64,000 nucleotides of DNA from positions 496,001 to 560,000 of the forward strand of contig CAWCCX010000016.1 in the NCBI GenBank assembly GCA_963794155.1, read 5' to 3'. The position numbers and the translations under genes are program-made. Below, one piece after another: positions 8,896-17,801 of this stretch. Position 1 is the stretch's first letter. Each line of letters opens with the position of its first letter. The notes beneath the pieces were generated by a model that was not told where the DNA came from, searched no databases, and worked only from the letters and a program-made list of their open reading frames with translations. Source of the stretch: Roseiarcus sp963794155. GTDB taxonomy: Bacteria; Pseudomonadota; Alphaproteobacteria; Rhizobiales; Beijerinckiaceae.

Positions 8896-10325
8896 TCGGC
8901 CCGCTCGCCGAGCGGAAACACCTTGGCCGGATTGAGCCGCCCTTGGGGATCGAATGCCGCGCGCACCCGCTTCTGTTGCGCGAGCTCGACGTCCGTGAAC
9001 TGACGCGGCATCAGCTCGCGCTTCTCGATCCCGACGCCATGCTCGCCGGTGAGGCAGCCGCCGAGATCGACGCACATTTCGAGAATGGCTGCGCCCGCCT
9101 CCTCGGCTTTGCCCCGTTCCTCCTCGTCATTGACGTTATAGAGGACCAGCGGATGCATGTTGCCGTCGCCGGCATGGAAGACGTTGGCGACCCGAAGCCC
9201 GAACGAGGCGCAGATCTCGCCGGTGCGCTGAAGCGCCTCCGGCAAACGGCTGGTCGGCACCGTGCCGTCCATGCAGATGTAATCGGCGACCCGGCCGGTC
9301 GCCCCGAACGCCGATTTGCGGCCTTTCCAGATCTGGGCGCTTTCCATCGCCGACATCGATTCGCGCGCGGTCCGCACGTTATGCGCTTTGGCGATCGCGC
9401 CGATCCTTCCCAGCGCCGCCCGCATCTCGGCGTCCGAGCCCTCGACCTCGATGATCAGCATCGCCTCGACGTCGAGCGGATAACCGGCGTGGGCGAAATT
9501 CTCGCAAATGTGGATCGCGGGTTTATCCATATACTCCATCGCCACCGGAACGATCCCGGCGCCGATGATCGCCGCGACGCACTGGCTCGCGTCCTCGACC
9601 GAATCGAAGCCGAACAGGACCGGACGCGCTCCTTCCGCCAGCGGAATCAGGCGCACGATCGCCTCGGTGATGATCCCGAGCTGGCCCTCGGAGCCGCACA
9701 CGAGCCCGAGAAGGTCATAGCCGGGGGCGTCCATCGCCTCGCCGCCGAGATCGAGGACCTCGCCGTCCAGGGTGACGAGGCGAACGCCGAGCAGATTGTT
9801 GGTGGTGACGCCGTATTTGAGGCAATGGGCGCCGCCCGAGTTCATCGCGATATTGCCGCCGATGGTGCAGGCGAGCTGCGAGGATGGATCAGGCGCATAG
9901 AAGAAGCCTTCCGGCCCGACCGCCTCGGAGATCGCAAGATTCGTCACGCCCGCTTCGACCCGCGCGTAGCGGTCGGCGAGGTTGATTTCAAGAATGCGGG
10001 TCATCTTGGTGAGCGCGATGACGACCGCGTCCTCCTGCGGGATCGCGCCGCCGGAGAGGGAAGTCCCGGCGCCGCGGGGCACGACATTGACCTTCTCGTC
10101 GCGGCAGAGCTTTAGGACCCGCGCAACCTCCTCGGTCGAGCGCGGCAGCGCGACTGCGAGCGGCAGGCGGCGGTAGGCGGTCAGGGCGTCGGTCTCGAAC
10201 GCCCGCCGGCCGGATTCGTCGGCGATGAGGCATTCCAGCGGAAGAATCGCCGCCAGGCGCTCGACGATTGCCGCGCGGCGGGCCAAGATCGATTCGTCCA
10301 GGCGCGGAAAGGCGATGTGGGACAT
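8892..10325 (-). CDS. glcD: Glycolate oxidase catalytic subunit GlcD
   Basis: A 477-aa FAD-linked 2-hydroxyacid dehydrogenase of the vanillyl-alcohol oxidase fold, the catalytic subunit of GlcDEF. The FAD region reads VVPRGAGTSLSGGAIP and TIGGNIAMNSGGAHCLKYG. Towards the end come VFHAGDGNMHPLVLY and GEHGVGIEKRELM, which supply active-site histidines in this family, and a terminal FDPQGRLNPAKVFP. It starts 29 bases after pncB in the same orientation, so pncB-glcD-glcE-glcF may be one operon. Substrate could also be D-lactate, but the complete D-E-F set favours glycolate. Confidence 0.93.
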   Translation of the reverse strand: MSHIAFPRLDESILARRAAIVERLAAILPLECLIADESGRRAFETDALTAYRRLPLAVALPRSTEEVARVLKLCRDEKVNVVPRGAGTSLSGGAIPQEDAVVIALTKMTRILEINLADRYARVEAGVTNLAISEAVGPEGFFYAPDPSSQLACTIGGNIAMNSGGAHCLKYGVTTNNLLGVRLVTLDGEVLDLGGEAMDAPGYDLLGLVCGSEGQLGIITEAIVRLIPLAEGARPVLFGFDSVEDASQCVAAIIGAGIVPVAMEYMDKPAIHICENFAHAGYPLDVEAMLIIEVEGSDAEMRAALGRIGAIAKAHNVRTARESMSAMESAQIWKGRKSAFGATGRVADYICMDGTVPTSRLPEALQRTGEICASFGLRVANVFHAGDGNMHPLVLYNVNDEEERGKAEEAGAAILEMCVDLGGCLTGEHGVGIEKRELMPRQFTDVELAQQKRVRAAFDPQGRLNPAKVFPLGERAE

Positions 10326-10354
10326 TGCCCCCTCAATATAGGCCGGTTCCGGCT

Positions 10355-11668
10355 CTAGACTACCACAGGCGTCGCCTTCATCCCGGCGAGGCCGAAAATG
10401 CGCCGATAACGCTCGACTTCGTCGGGCGATCCCAACACCTTGTTCGGATTGTCCGAGAGCTTGACCGCCGGGCGCCCGTCCGCCTCCACCACCTTGCAGA
10501 CGAGCGAAATCGCCTTGAGCGGGCCGTCGACGCCGGCAGGCGCGCAGCCGACGAAGTCGTTGGTCAGGTTGGTGCCCCAGCCGAACGACAGGTTGACCTG
10601 GCCGCGCAGCGCGCGCACCGATTCCTCGATCGAATCGACGTCCATCGCGTCCGAGAGTACGATCAGCTTCTCCCTCGGATCGCGACCGCGTTGCTTCCAC
10701 CAGTCGATGAGCTCGCGCGCGCCGGCGATCGGCAGCTTCGAATCCGGCCGCGCGCCCTTCCAGTCCGCCACCCAATCGGGCGCGTTGCGAAGGAACGCGG
10801 TGGTGCCGAAGCAGTCGGGCAGCACGACCAGGAGATTGCCTCCGTACATCTTCGCCCAGTCCTTCAGCACCTTGTAGGGCGCTTCGAGCAAGTCCTCGTC
10901 GTCGTCGGCGACCGCGGCATAGACCATCGGCAACTCGTGGGCGTTGGTGCCGATCGCCTCGAGGCCGGTGTCCATCGCGTGCTTGACGTTGGAGGTGCCG
11001 ATGAAACTGTCGCCGAGTCCCTCCTGCATCGCCTCGACGCACCAGCGGTGCCAGAGAAAGCTGTGGCGCCGGCGGGTGCCGAAGTCCGACACCCTCACCG
11101 GCCCCTCGCGCGCGAGGATGCGCAGCCGCTCCACTTTCGACCACAGCTTGGCCTTGGCCCGGGCGTAGAGCACGTCGAGATCGAACCGGCTCATCCCCCG
11201 CATCGCCGCGCGCGCCCTCAGCTCGTTGATGATCGCCAGAGCTGGGATCTCCCACATCGTCGTCCCCGTCCATGGGCCGGCGAAGCGCAACTCGTACTGG
11301 CCGTCGCGCCGCGTGAGCTCGTATTCGGGAAGCTGAAACGTCGCGAGCCACTCCATGAAGGCGGGCTCGAAAATCTGGCGCGTGCCATAGAAGCTGTTGC
11401 CGGCGAGCCAGATCAGCTCGTTCTTGGCCAGCCGCAACGTGCGCGCGTGATCGAGCTGGTCGGTGAGCTCGCGCTCGTCGACGAAATCCGCGAGCCGGAC
11501 CGAGGTTGTCCGGTTGATGAGCTGAAAGGTCACCCGGCGCCTCGGATGCATCTTCCAGATCATCTGGAGCATCAGAAGCTTATAGAAATCGGTGTCGAGC
11601 AGCGTTCGGATCGCCGGATCGATCCGAAACGTGTGATTATAGACGCGGGTTGCGATATCCGTGGCCAT
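10355..11668 (-). CDS. pncB: Nicotinate phosphoribosyltransferase
   Basis: A 437-aa enzyme of the Preiss-Handler NAD salvage pathway that makes nicotinate mononucleotide from nicotinate and PRPP. Signatures are DTDFYKLLMLQMIW at the N-terminus, FGTRRRHSFLWHR in the middle, IGTSNVKHAMDTGLEAIGT (phosphoribosyl binding) and a C-terminal SFGWGTNLTNDFV. The length matches proteobacterial PncB. It starts 60 bases from the divergent lutA, so a bidirectional promoter region lies at 11669-11728. Downstream comes glcD with a 29-base gap, an unusual partnership. Confidence 0.94.
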   Translation of the reverse strand: MATDIATRVYNHTFRIDPAIRTLLDTDFYKLLMLQMIWKMHPRRRVTFQLINRTTSVRLADFVDERELTDQLDHARTLRLAKNELIWLAGNSFYGTRQIFEPAFMEWLATFQLPEYELTRRDGQYELRFAGPWTGTTMWEIPALAIINELRARAAMRGMSRFDLDVLYARAKAKLWSKVERLRILAREGPVRVSDFGTRRRHSFLWHRWCVEAMQEGLGDSFIGTSNVKHAMDTGLEAIGTNAHELPMVYAAVADDDEDLLEAPYKVLKDWAKMYGGNLLVVLPDCFGTTAFLRNAPDWVADWKGARPDSKLPIAGARELIDWWKQRGRDPREKLIVLSDAMDVDSIEESVRALRGQVNLSFGWGTNLTNDFVGCAPAGVDGPLKAISLVCKVVEADGRPAVKLSDNPNKVLGSPDEVERYRRIFGLAGMKATPVVV

Positions 11669-11728
11669 TATGCGACCTTAAGGAGGCGAAGGCTGAGCGA
11701 CAAGAGCGCCGCGCCCCGACGGCCAAGG

Positions 11729-12532
11729 ATGCAAACCGACATGAACGCGACCCCGGCCGCCGACGGCCCGGCCCGGAACTCTCAGCCCCGCGTCGGGCTT
11801 TTCGTCACCTGCCTCGTTGACATCATCCGGCCGAGCGTCGGCTTCGCGGCGGTCAAGCTCCTCGAGGACGCCGGCTGCAAGGTGATCGTTCCAAGCCAGA
11901 CCTGCTGCGGCCAGCCGGCCTACAATTCCGGCGACCGCGCGACCGCCAAGAGGCTCGCGCTTCAGGCGATCGACGCGTTCGAGGATTGCGATTATGTCGT
12001 CGCGCCCAGCGGCTCATGCGGCGGCATGCTGGCCAAGCATTATCCCGGCCTCTTCGCGGGCGAGCCCGACCTTGTCGAGCGGGCCGAGCGGTTCGCCGAG
12101 AAGTCGCATGAACTCGTCAGTTTCCTGGTCGACATCCTTGGGGTCAAAAAGGTCGCCGCGCGCTATGACGGAACGGTCGCCTATCACGATTCCTGCGCCG
12201 GCTTGCGCGAACTGGGCGTCAAGGCGCAGCCGCGGCGGCTCCTGGCGGGGGTCGAGGGCCTGACGCTGGTTGAACTCGACGAAGCGGAAACCTGCTGCGG
12301 CTTCGGCGGTCTGTTCGCGACCAAATATGGCGAGCTCTCGAATGCGATCGTGGCCCGCAAAGCCGACGACATCCGCGGCGCCCGAGCCGACACAGTGCTC
12401 GCCGGCGACCTCGGCTGCCTCATGAACATGGCCGGAAAGCTCAGCCGCGACGGCTCAGCCGTCAAGACGCGCCACGTGGCCGAGATTCTCGCCGGCATGG
12501 CGGACGGGCCGGCGATCGGCGAAGGCAAGTAG
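11729..12532 (+). CDS. lutA: L-lactate oxidation protein LutA/LldE, CCG-domain electron carrier
   Basis: A 267-aa cysteine-rich protein of the LutABC L-lactate dehydrogenase. It has two CCG-type modules: SQTCCGQPAYNSGD near residue 50 and ETCCGFGGLF near residue 190, each with upstream cysteines (VTCLVD, SGSCGG, HDSCAGLRELG). The open frame runs back to 10268 against pncB, but homology starts at VGLFVTCLVD, so ATG 11729 or 11741 is the start; AAGGA at 11725 suits 11741 best. lutB follows 12 bases later, giving lutA-lutB-lutC. The family is also annotated LldE. Confidence 0.92.
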   Translation: MQTDMNATPAADGPARNSQPRVGLFVTCLVDIIRPSVGFAAVKLLEDAGCKVIVPSQTCCGQPAYNSGDRATAKRLALQAIDAFEDCDYVVAPSGSCGGMLAKHYPGLFAGEPDLVERAERFAEKSHELVSFLVDILGVKKVAARYDGTVAYHDSCAGLRELGVKAQPRRLLAGVEGLTLVELDEAETCCGFGGLFATKYGELSNAIVARKADDIRGARADTVLAGDLGCLMNMAGKLSRDGSAVKTRHVAEILAGMADGPAIGEGK

Positions 12533-12544
12533 GGAGCCGCGCCA

Positions 12545-13972
12545 ATGAGCGAGGCCGCGACTTCATCGCATTTCAAGGAGAACGCGCATGAGGCGCTGAC
12601 CGACGCGCGGCTGCAAGGCGCGCTCGGCTTTTCACGCAACTTCGTCGGGCGGCGGGCAGCTGCGATCGCCCGGCTTCCCGAATTCGATGCGCTGCGAGAC
12701 AGCGCCCGCGCGATCAAGGATCACACGCTCGCTCATCTCGACCTCTATCTCGAGGCCTACGAGCGCAAGGCGCGGGAGAGCGGCGGCGAAGTCCACTACG
12801 CGCAGGACGCCGAGGAAGCCCGCCAGATCGTCATCGACCTCTGTAAGTCGATGGGAGCAAAGAGCGTCACCAAGGGCAAGTCGATGATCTCCGAGGAGAT
12901 CGGCCTCAACCATGCTCTCGAAGCCGCGGGGATCGAGGCGGTCGAAACCGACCTCGGCGAATACATCATCCAGTTGCGCGGCGAGACTCCGTCCCATGTC
13001 ATTGCGCCGGCGATCCACCTCACGGCGAAAGACGTCGAGCAGGAATTCCGCAAGGCCCATCGCGACCTGCCGCCGGATCGCAGTCTCGCCGAGCCCGAGC
13101 AGCTGGTCAGCGAGGCGCGCCAGGTGCTGCGGGCCAAGTTTCTCGCTGCCAACGTCGGGATCACCGGCGCCAACTTCCTTATCGCCGAGACCGGAACCTC
13201 GGTCATCGTCACCAACGAAGGCAACGGCGACCTGACGCAAACCCTGCCGAAGGCGCACATTGTCATCGCGTCGATCGAAAAAGTCTTGCCCACGCTCGAG
13301 GACGCGGCGCAGCTTCTGCGGGTGCTCGCGCGCTCCGCGACCGGCCAGGACGCCTCGGTCTACACGACGCTCTCGACCGGGCCGCGCCGGCCGGGCGACC
13401 CCGACGGGCCGCGGGCCTATCATGTCGTCATCCTCGACAATGGCCGCTCGGCGATGCTCGGGGGGCAATTCGAGCCCATGCTGCGCTGCATCCGCTGCGG
13501 CGCGTGCATGAACCATTGCCCGGTCTATCAGGCGGTCGGCGGGCACGCCTATGGCTGGGTCTATCCGGGACCGATGGGCGCGGTGCTGACGCCTTCCCTA
13601 ATCGGGGTCGCCGAGGGCGGCCAATTGCCCAATGCCTCAACCTTCTGCGGCCGCTGCGAAGCGGTCTGCCCGGTTCAAATTCCCCTGCCGAACATGATGC
13701 GGCATTGGCGGGAGCGCGAATTCGAGCGCCGCCTGTCGCCGGCGCCGCTGCGCTATGGCTTGGGGCTCTGGGCGTTTTTCGCCAGCCGTCCAGCGCTCTA
13801 CCGCCTCGCGACCGATCTCGCCGCGCGCGCCATGCATCTTATGGGCCGCGGCCAGGGCCACTTCTCATGGCTGCCCTTCGCCGGCGGCTGGACCCGCTAC
13901 CGCGACCTCGCGGCGCCGGAGGGGGCCACATTCCAGAGCCGGTGGCGGAGCCGCAGCGGGGCGGTGCGATGA
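12545..13972 (+). CDS. lutB: L-lactate oxidation iron-sulfur protein LutB/LldF
   Basis: A 475-aa protein with an N-terminal LUD domain (KSVTKGKSMISEEIGLN near residue 110, ITGANFLIAETGTSVIVTNE near 215) and two C-terminal 4Fe-4S motifs, CIRCGACMNHCPVYQ and CGRCEAVCPVQIPLP. It should relay electrons from lactate within the LutABC complex. The tail contains a hydrophobic patch that may peripherally bind the membrane. Its TGA overlaps the lutC ATG (ATGA at 13969-13972). The length is normal for the family. Confidence 0.93.
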   Translation: MSEAATSSHFKENAHEALTDARLQGALGFSRNFVGRRAAAIARLPEFDALRDSARAIKDHTLAHLDLYLEAYERKARESGGEVHYAQDAEEARQIVIDLCKSMGAKSVTKGKSMISEEIGLNHALEAAGIEAVETDLGEYIIQLRGETPSHVIAPAIHLTAKDVEQEFRKAHRDLPPDRSLAEPEQLVSEARQVLRAKFLAANVGITGANFLIAETGTSVIVTNEGNGDLTQTLPKAHIVIASIEKVLPTLEDAAQLLRVLARSATGQDASVYTTLSTGPRRPGDPDGPRAYHVVILDNGRSAMLGGQFEPMLRCIRCGACMNHCPVYQAVGGHAYGWVYPGPMGAVLTPSLIGVAEGGQLPNASTFCGRCEAVCPVQIPLPNMMRHWREREFERRLSPAPLRYGLGLWAFFASRPALYRLATDLAARAMHLMGRGQGHFSWLPFAGGWTRYRDLAAPEGATFQSRWRSRSGAVR

Positions 13973-14637
13973 ATTCGCGCGAGGCGGTCTTCGCCAGCAT
14001 CCGCCGCTCGCTCGCGGTCAGCGGCGACGAAGCGCCGCGCCGATTCGAGGTCGAAACGCGCCTGAAGGAAGCGCCGGCCGGCGTCGTCCCCAAGCGCGGG
14101 CAGGGAGATCCGCCGGCCCGTCTGGCGACTTTCAAGGCCGAAGCGGAGCGTGCGCAGGCGAGCCTCGCCGAAGTCGCGGATTGGACCGACGCGCCGGCCG
14201 AAATCGCCCGCTTCCTGCGCGAAAACAATTGTCCGGCGACGGTGCGGATGGGCGCCGACCCGCGCCTTGCCGCGATGCCCTGGAGCGCAACAACGCTCGA
14301 GATTCTGCACGGGGCCTCCGACGGGCGCGACCCCAACGCGGTTTCGGCGGCCTTCGCCGGAATTGCAGAGACCGGCACGCTGGCGCTCGTCTCCGGCGCC
14401 GACAACCCGACCACCCTCAATTTTTTGTCCGACAGCCACATCGTGGTGCTAGCGCGCGACGCCATCCTCGCCGACTATGAGAGTGTGTTCGCCAAGCTGC
14501 GTGGCGCCTACGGCAAAGGCGGTGCGCCGCGCACCCTCAATTTCATCGCCGGCCCTTCGCGTTCGGCCGACATCGAGCAGACGCTGCTGCTCGGCGCCCA
14601 CGGGCCGCGGCGGTTGCATATCGTCATCGTCGGCTGA
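13969..14637 (+). CDS. lutC: LUD-domain lactate utilization protein LutC/LldG
   Basis: A 222-aa protein consisting mainly of a LUD domain. The conserved core FAGIAETGTLALVSGADNPTTLNFL and the end LHIVIVG are clear. It is the third component of L-lactate oxidation. The open frame begins upstream inside lutB (13504), but ATG 13969 overlaps the lutB stop and starts the family's MNSREAVFASIR sequence. Residues 30-70 are poorly conserved and charged. No further gene is coupled; a 186-base gap follows. Confidence 0.92.
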   Translation: MNSREAVFASIRRSLAVSGDEAPRRFEVETRLKEAPAGVVPKRGQGDPPARLATFKAEAERAQASLAEVADWTDAPAEIARFLRENNCPATVRMGADPRLAAMPWSATTLEILHGASDGRDPNAVSAAFAGIAETGTLALVSGADNPTTLNFLSDSHIVVLARDAILADYESVFAKLRGAYGKGGAPRTLNFIAGPSRSADIEQTLLLGAHGPRRLHIVIVG

Positions 14638-14784
14638 AGCCCGGCGGGCGGCGCCGCTCTCGCCGTCGTTGACCCTCTCGCGAGACAGCCGCGGCTGCGT
14701 CGAACGGCAACTCGATGGTTGTACCGCAGCGCGAAATTTTTCTTCGCATCCGCACAAATCGCCACAGTCTTGTCACGCTTCGAG

Positions 14785-14800
14785 GTTACAAACGTGTAAC
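14785..14800. promoter_or_regulatory. 16-bp inverted repeat GTTACA-N4-TGTAAC
   Basis: A perfect 6-bp dyad with a 4-base AACG spacer lies 24 bases before the 68-codon gene. The arrangement suits a dimeric transcription factor. I do not assign a regulator. Confidence 0.4.
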
Positions 14801-14823
14801 GTTCGGTTGGACTTGGGGGTAAC

Positions 14824-15030
14824 ATGTCCATGAACTCAGCGAACCCGCGTCGCTATGCGATCGCGGCGGGTTATGGTGCGATTGCGGTCGGACTGCCCTA
14901 CGGGGCTGTCGCTTATGTATCATCTCCCGAAACGTCAGCTTGGGCGCTGATGGCGTTGTGCGTCTGCGGGCTCGGTTTCGCCGGATACCGTCGCTCCCGC
15001 GGCAACAGGCTTTCGCCTGGGATCGAATAA
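14824..15030 (+). CDS. Small membrane protein with PEP-CTERM-like C-terminal tail
   Basis: A 68-residue frame preceded by a possible ribosome site (GGGGG, 14815-14819). It has a hydrophobic segment (about residues 12-32), then SPETSAWALM, a second hydrophobic stretch and GLGFAGYRRSRGNR. That order (Pro-Glu motif, membrane helix, GYRR basic cluster) is the PEP-CTERM sorting signal recognised by exosortase in alphaproteobacteria, where GLGFAGYRR is typical. No room exists for a secreted domain before it, so it may be a remnant of a longer protein or a tiny exosortase substrate. No exosortase gene is in the window. Confidence 0.5.
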   Translation: MSMNSANPRRYAIAAGYGAIAVGLPYGAVAYVSSPETSAWALMALCVCGLGFAGYRRSRGNRLSPGIE

Positions 15031-15232
15031 GGGCGAGACGCGCTTCCCCCTTGAACTTGAGCCCGACTTTCGCCCGCTTTTGCATTTTCAGGCCGGACGT
15101 CGTAAACGGCGAAATGGCGCCTGTGGGCGCCGCAAGAAAGCCGCGGCGTCAAATTAGTAACCATCATCGGAACAGGTAGGCGGCGCGCCTTGGCGGGCGG
15201 AACGCGCGCCTTCGCGCGGTCGGGTCTTATTC

Positions 15233-16702
15233 ATGATAGTGCGAGATTTGGTCGCGACGGCGCTGGTCGGGTTGCATCTTGCGGTTTCTGGCGCGCTCGC
15301 GCAGACCCCGACAACTCCGGACGTTTCGACTCCCTCTTCAGCTTCGACACCCTCTTCTGCGCCATCGGCCAATCCTGCCAGCGCGCCTTCCGCTAGCACG
15401 CCTTCCGCGCCTGGCGAGCTGGTCAGCCCGTTCCTGCCGACGCCGAGCGTCTCCACGCCGCCGACCGCCGGCGCCGAATCGGCGCCTGCCGCTCCGCCGC
15501 CCGCCGCTGCGCCCGCTCCGGTCGAAACCGCCGCTCCGACGAAGCCGAAGAAGATCGCTCCGGCCCCGCCGCCGCGCGAAACCACGCTCAGCGACGATCC
15601 CCGGCCGACGGTTCAGCCCGACACCTTCTTCGCCACCGCCAAGGCGTCCGAGCGCTATTCGGCGATCGTCGACGCCGGTGGCTGGCCGACCGACATCGTC
15701 GCGCTCGGCCCGGGAACGAAAGGCCCGGCGATAGCGAAGCTGCGCAAGCGGCTCATGATCGAGGGCGACCTGGACGCCGCGCAGGCGAGCGGCTCGGCAT
15801 GGGACCCGGGCCTCACTGCGGCGGTGAAGCGCTTCCAGGCGCGGATGGGGCTGCGCCAGACAGGCGTCGTCTCCGGCGCGACGCTGAAAGCGATCAACGT
15901 CCCGGCGGCGGTGCGCTTCAAGCAGCTCGCCTCGAGCGCCAATCGTCTGGCCGGGCTCAATTTTTCCTTCGACGACCGCTATGTCGTGGTCAATTTGCCC
16001 TCAACCTCGGTCGAGGCGGTCGAAAACGGCCGCGTCGTCCACCGCTATGTCGCGATTGTCGGCGATCCCGAGCATCCCTCGCCCGAAATCTCGGCCCACA
16101 TCCAGGTCATCAACCTCAATCCGACCTGGACGGTGCCGGTCTCGATCATCAAAAAGGAAATCATCCCCAGAATGCAGCGCGATCCCGGCTACCTGACGCG
16201 CGCCAAGATCCGGATTCTCGACGGCTCGGGCCAGGAGATCAATCCGAAAACGGTCAACTGGAGCACTGAAAGGGCCGCCAATTACACGCTGCGGCAGGAT
16301 TCCGGGGCCGGCAATTCGCTCGGCTCGATCCGCATCGGCATGCCCAACAAGCTCGCCGTCTATATGCACGACACTCCGTCCAAGGGCCTGTTCGGAGCCG
16401 ACTACCGGTTTCTAAGCCACGGCTGCGTGCGCGTGCAGGGCGTCTACGATTATGCCGAGTGGCTGTTGCAAGGCACGGGCGGGGGGCCGTCCGGCGCCTG
16501 GGACAAGGCGGCGCTCGAGGCCAAGATCAAGGAAGGCGCGCCTTACGACATCAAGCTCGCCAAAGCCGTGCCGGTGATCTGGGTCTATCTCACCGGCTGG
16601 TCGAACGGCGACGGGCCCGCCAACTTCCGCGACGACGTCTATGGCGTCGATACCGTCGGCGGCGAGGCGCAGGCGAGCGCGCAGGCCGCGCCGGCGCGAT
16701 GA
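15233..16702 (+). CDS. L,D-transpeptidase with peptidoglycan-binding domain (YkuD/ErfK type)
   Basis: A 489-aa exported enzyme for 3-3 peptidoglycan cross-linking or lipoprotein attachment. Residues 1-23 form a signal peptide (cleavage after ALA). Residues about 25-125 are a Pro/Ala/Ser-rich linker, useful for crossing the periplasm. A PG_binding_1 domain occupies about 165-225 (AVKRFQARMGLRQTG). The YkuD catalytic domain runs from about 250 to 440, with catalytic Cys398 in SHGCVRVQ and the upstream His in YMHDTP. The size resembles large YcbB-like enzymes. A convergent DUF1272 gene follows 15 bases later. Confidence 0.93.
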   Translation: MIVRDLVATALVGLHLAVSGALAQTPTTPDVSTPSSASTPSSAPSANPASAPSASTPSAPGELVSPFLPTPSVSTPPTAGAESAPAAPPPAAAPAPVETAAPTKPKKIAPAPPPRETTLSDDPRPTVQPDTFFATAKASERYSAIVDAGGWPTDIVALGPGTKGPAIAKLRKRLMIEGDLDAAQASGSAWDPGLTAAVKRFQARMGLRQTGVVSGATLKAINVPAAVRFKQLASSANRLAGLNFSFDDRYVVVNLPSTSVEAVENGRVVHRYVAIVGDPEHPSPEISAHIQVINLNPTWTVPVSIIKKEIIPRMQRDPGYLTRAKIRILDGSGQEINPKTVNWSTERAANYTLRQDSGAGNSLGSIRIGMPNKLAVYMHDTPSKGLFGADYRFLSHGCVRVQGVYDYAEWLLQGTGGGPSGAWDKAALEAKIKEGAPYDIKLAKAVPVIWVYLTGWSNGDGPANFRDDVYGVDTVGGEAQASAQAAPAR

Positions 16703-16717
16703 GAACGGACTCGCCGT

Positions 16718-17029
16718 TCAACGTTTGTCCGGCGCGATCGGGGCGACTTCGCGAACGAATGCGGCGATGGCTTCGCGGCTGAAGGACGATCCTGCCCGTT
16801 TCGTCGAGGCCGGCCGCTTGGCCAGCGACAGCCCGGGCCGCCACTCGCGCACCGGCCTCATCGGGCGCGCCGTGAAGCCGCCGCCGCAATTGGGGCAGAC
16901 GTTGCGGAGCGGCCCATCGACGCAATCGGCGCAGAAGGTGCACTCGTAGGAGCAGATTCGCGCCGCGGGCGAATCCGACGGCAGATCCTTATCGCAATAT
17001 CCGCAATTCGGCCGAAGTTCGAGCGCCAC
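16718..17029 (-). CDS. DUF1272 cysteine-rich zinc-ribbon-like protein
   Basis: A 103-aa protein. Residues 1-55 match DUF1272: MALELRPNCGYCDKDLP, then ICSYECTFCADC and NVCPNCGGGF, giving four CxxC-like pairs that should bind zinc. The remaining 45 residues are a basic Arg/Pro tail not found in the shortest homologues. No function is established. It is convergent with the transpeptidase gene and divergent from the gene at 17110. Confidence 0.85.
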   Translation of the reverse strand: MALELRPNCGYCDKDLPSDSPAARICSYECTFCADCVDGPLRNVCPNCGGGFTARPMRPVREWRPGLSLAKRPASTKRAGSSFSREAIAAFVREVAPIAPDKR

Positions 17030-17109
17030 GTCTTATCCGCCAGAAACGTCAGGGCTTCGAGAGCGTGGACCCGCAGCGATCTGAACGCAATCGCCTACCG
17101 CCGCCAAGC

Positions 17110-17733
17110 ATGTCTCAATCTCCGCGGCCGTTGCAGAATCGCGTCAGCCCGTTCGGCGAATTTCACGCCGTCGCCGAGCGCGGCGGGCTGATGGGCAATC
17201 GCGGCGGACGCCTGCATCGCGACGACCGGACGTTGAGCGGCAGCCGCTGGAAGACGAAACACTGGCTCATTTGCGTGTGCGGGTTCAAGGACCGCCGTCG
17301 CGAGGTGTGGGGCAAATCCTATACTGAGCTTTTTTTCCTCGACGAGCCGACCGCGCTCGCCGCTGGGCACCGGCCGTGCTTCGAGTGCCGGCGCCAAGCG
17401 GCGAAGACTTTTATCGCCGCCTTCCCGGGGCATCCGGACCGCGTGAATGCAATGGACGATCAACTCCATCGCGAGCGGGTGGAGAACCGCCGCAAGCGCC
17501 TGTGGCAGGCGCAACTCGGCGACCTGCCGGAGGGCGCGATGATCGCGCGGGACGGGCGCGCCTATGCCGTGCGCGACGGGATGCTCTCGCCATGGAGCTT
17601 CGCCGGCTACGGCGCGCCGGCGCCGCTCGAGCCCGGCGCCGTCGCCGACGTACTGACCCCGCCCTCGACCGTTGCGGCGCTCACGGACGGCTATCGACCG
17701 CTCTGGCCGGAGGCCCTCGGCGCATCGGCTTGA
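17110..17733 (+). CDS. Conserved hypothetical protein with a possible zinc-binding CxC/CxxC pair
   Basis: A 207-aa cytoplasmic protein. It is built from a conserved core (GLMGNRGGRLHRDD, then KHWLICVCGFKDR and GHRPCFECRRQAAKTF) and a C-terminal region ending LTDGYRPLWPEAL. The cysteines CVCG and CFEC could bind one metal. I recognise the sequence type from rhizobial genomes but know no function. Start ATG 17110 is chosen over the upstream 17065 because the intervening residues are low complexity. No coupling with neighbours is evident. Confidence 0.75.
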   Translation: MSQSPRPLQNRVSPFGEFHAVAERGGLMGNRGGRLHRDDRTLSGSRWKTKHWLICVCGFKDRRREVWGKSYTELFFLDEPTALAAGHRPCFECRRQAAKTFIAAFPGHPDRVNAMDDQLHRERVENRRKRLWQAQLGDLPEGAMIARDGRAYAVRDGMLSPWSFAGYGAPAPLEPGAVADVLTPPSTVAALTDGYRPLWPEALGASA

Positions 17734-17801
17734 CGGGCGCCCCGTCTGCGTGCTCATGCCCCGGCCTCAAGCGGTTGCGATGGTTTTCAAGGGAGAAGAC
17801 G

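Noticed and set aside
8892..11351. 819-codon minus-strand frame covering glcD and part of pncB
   Set aside because: Only residues from ATG 10325 are GlcD; the upstream part is pncB read out of frame.
10268..11728. Plus-strand extension of lutA by 487 codons
   Set aside because: Antisense to pncB; family homology begins at the LutA start.
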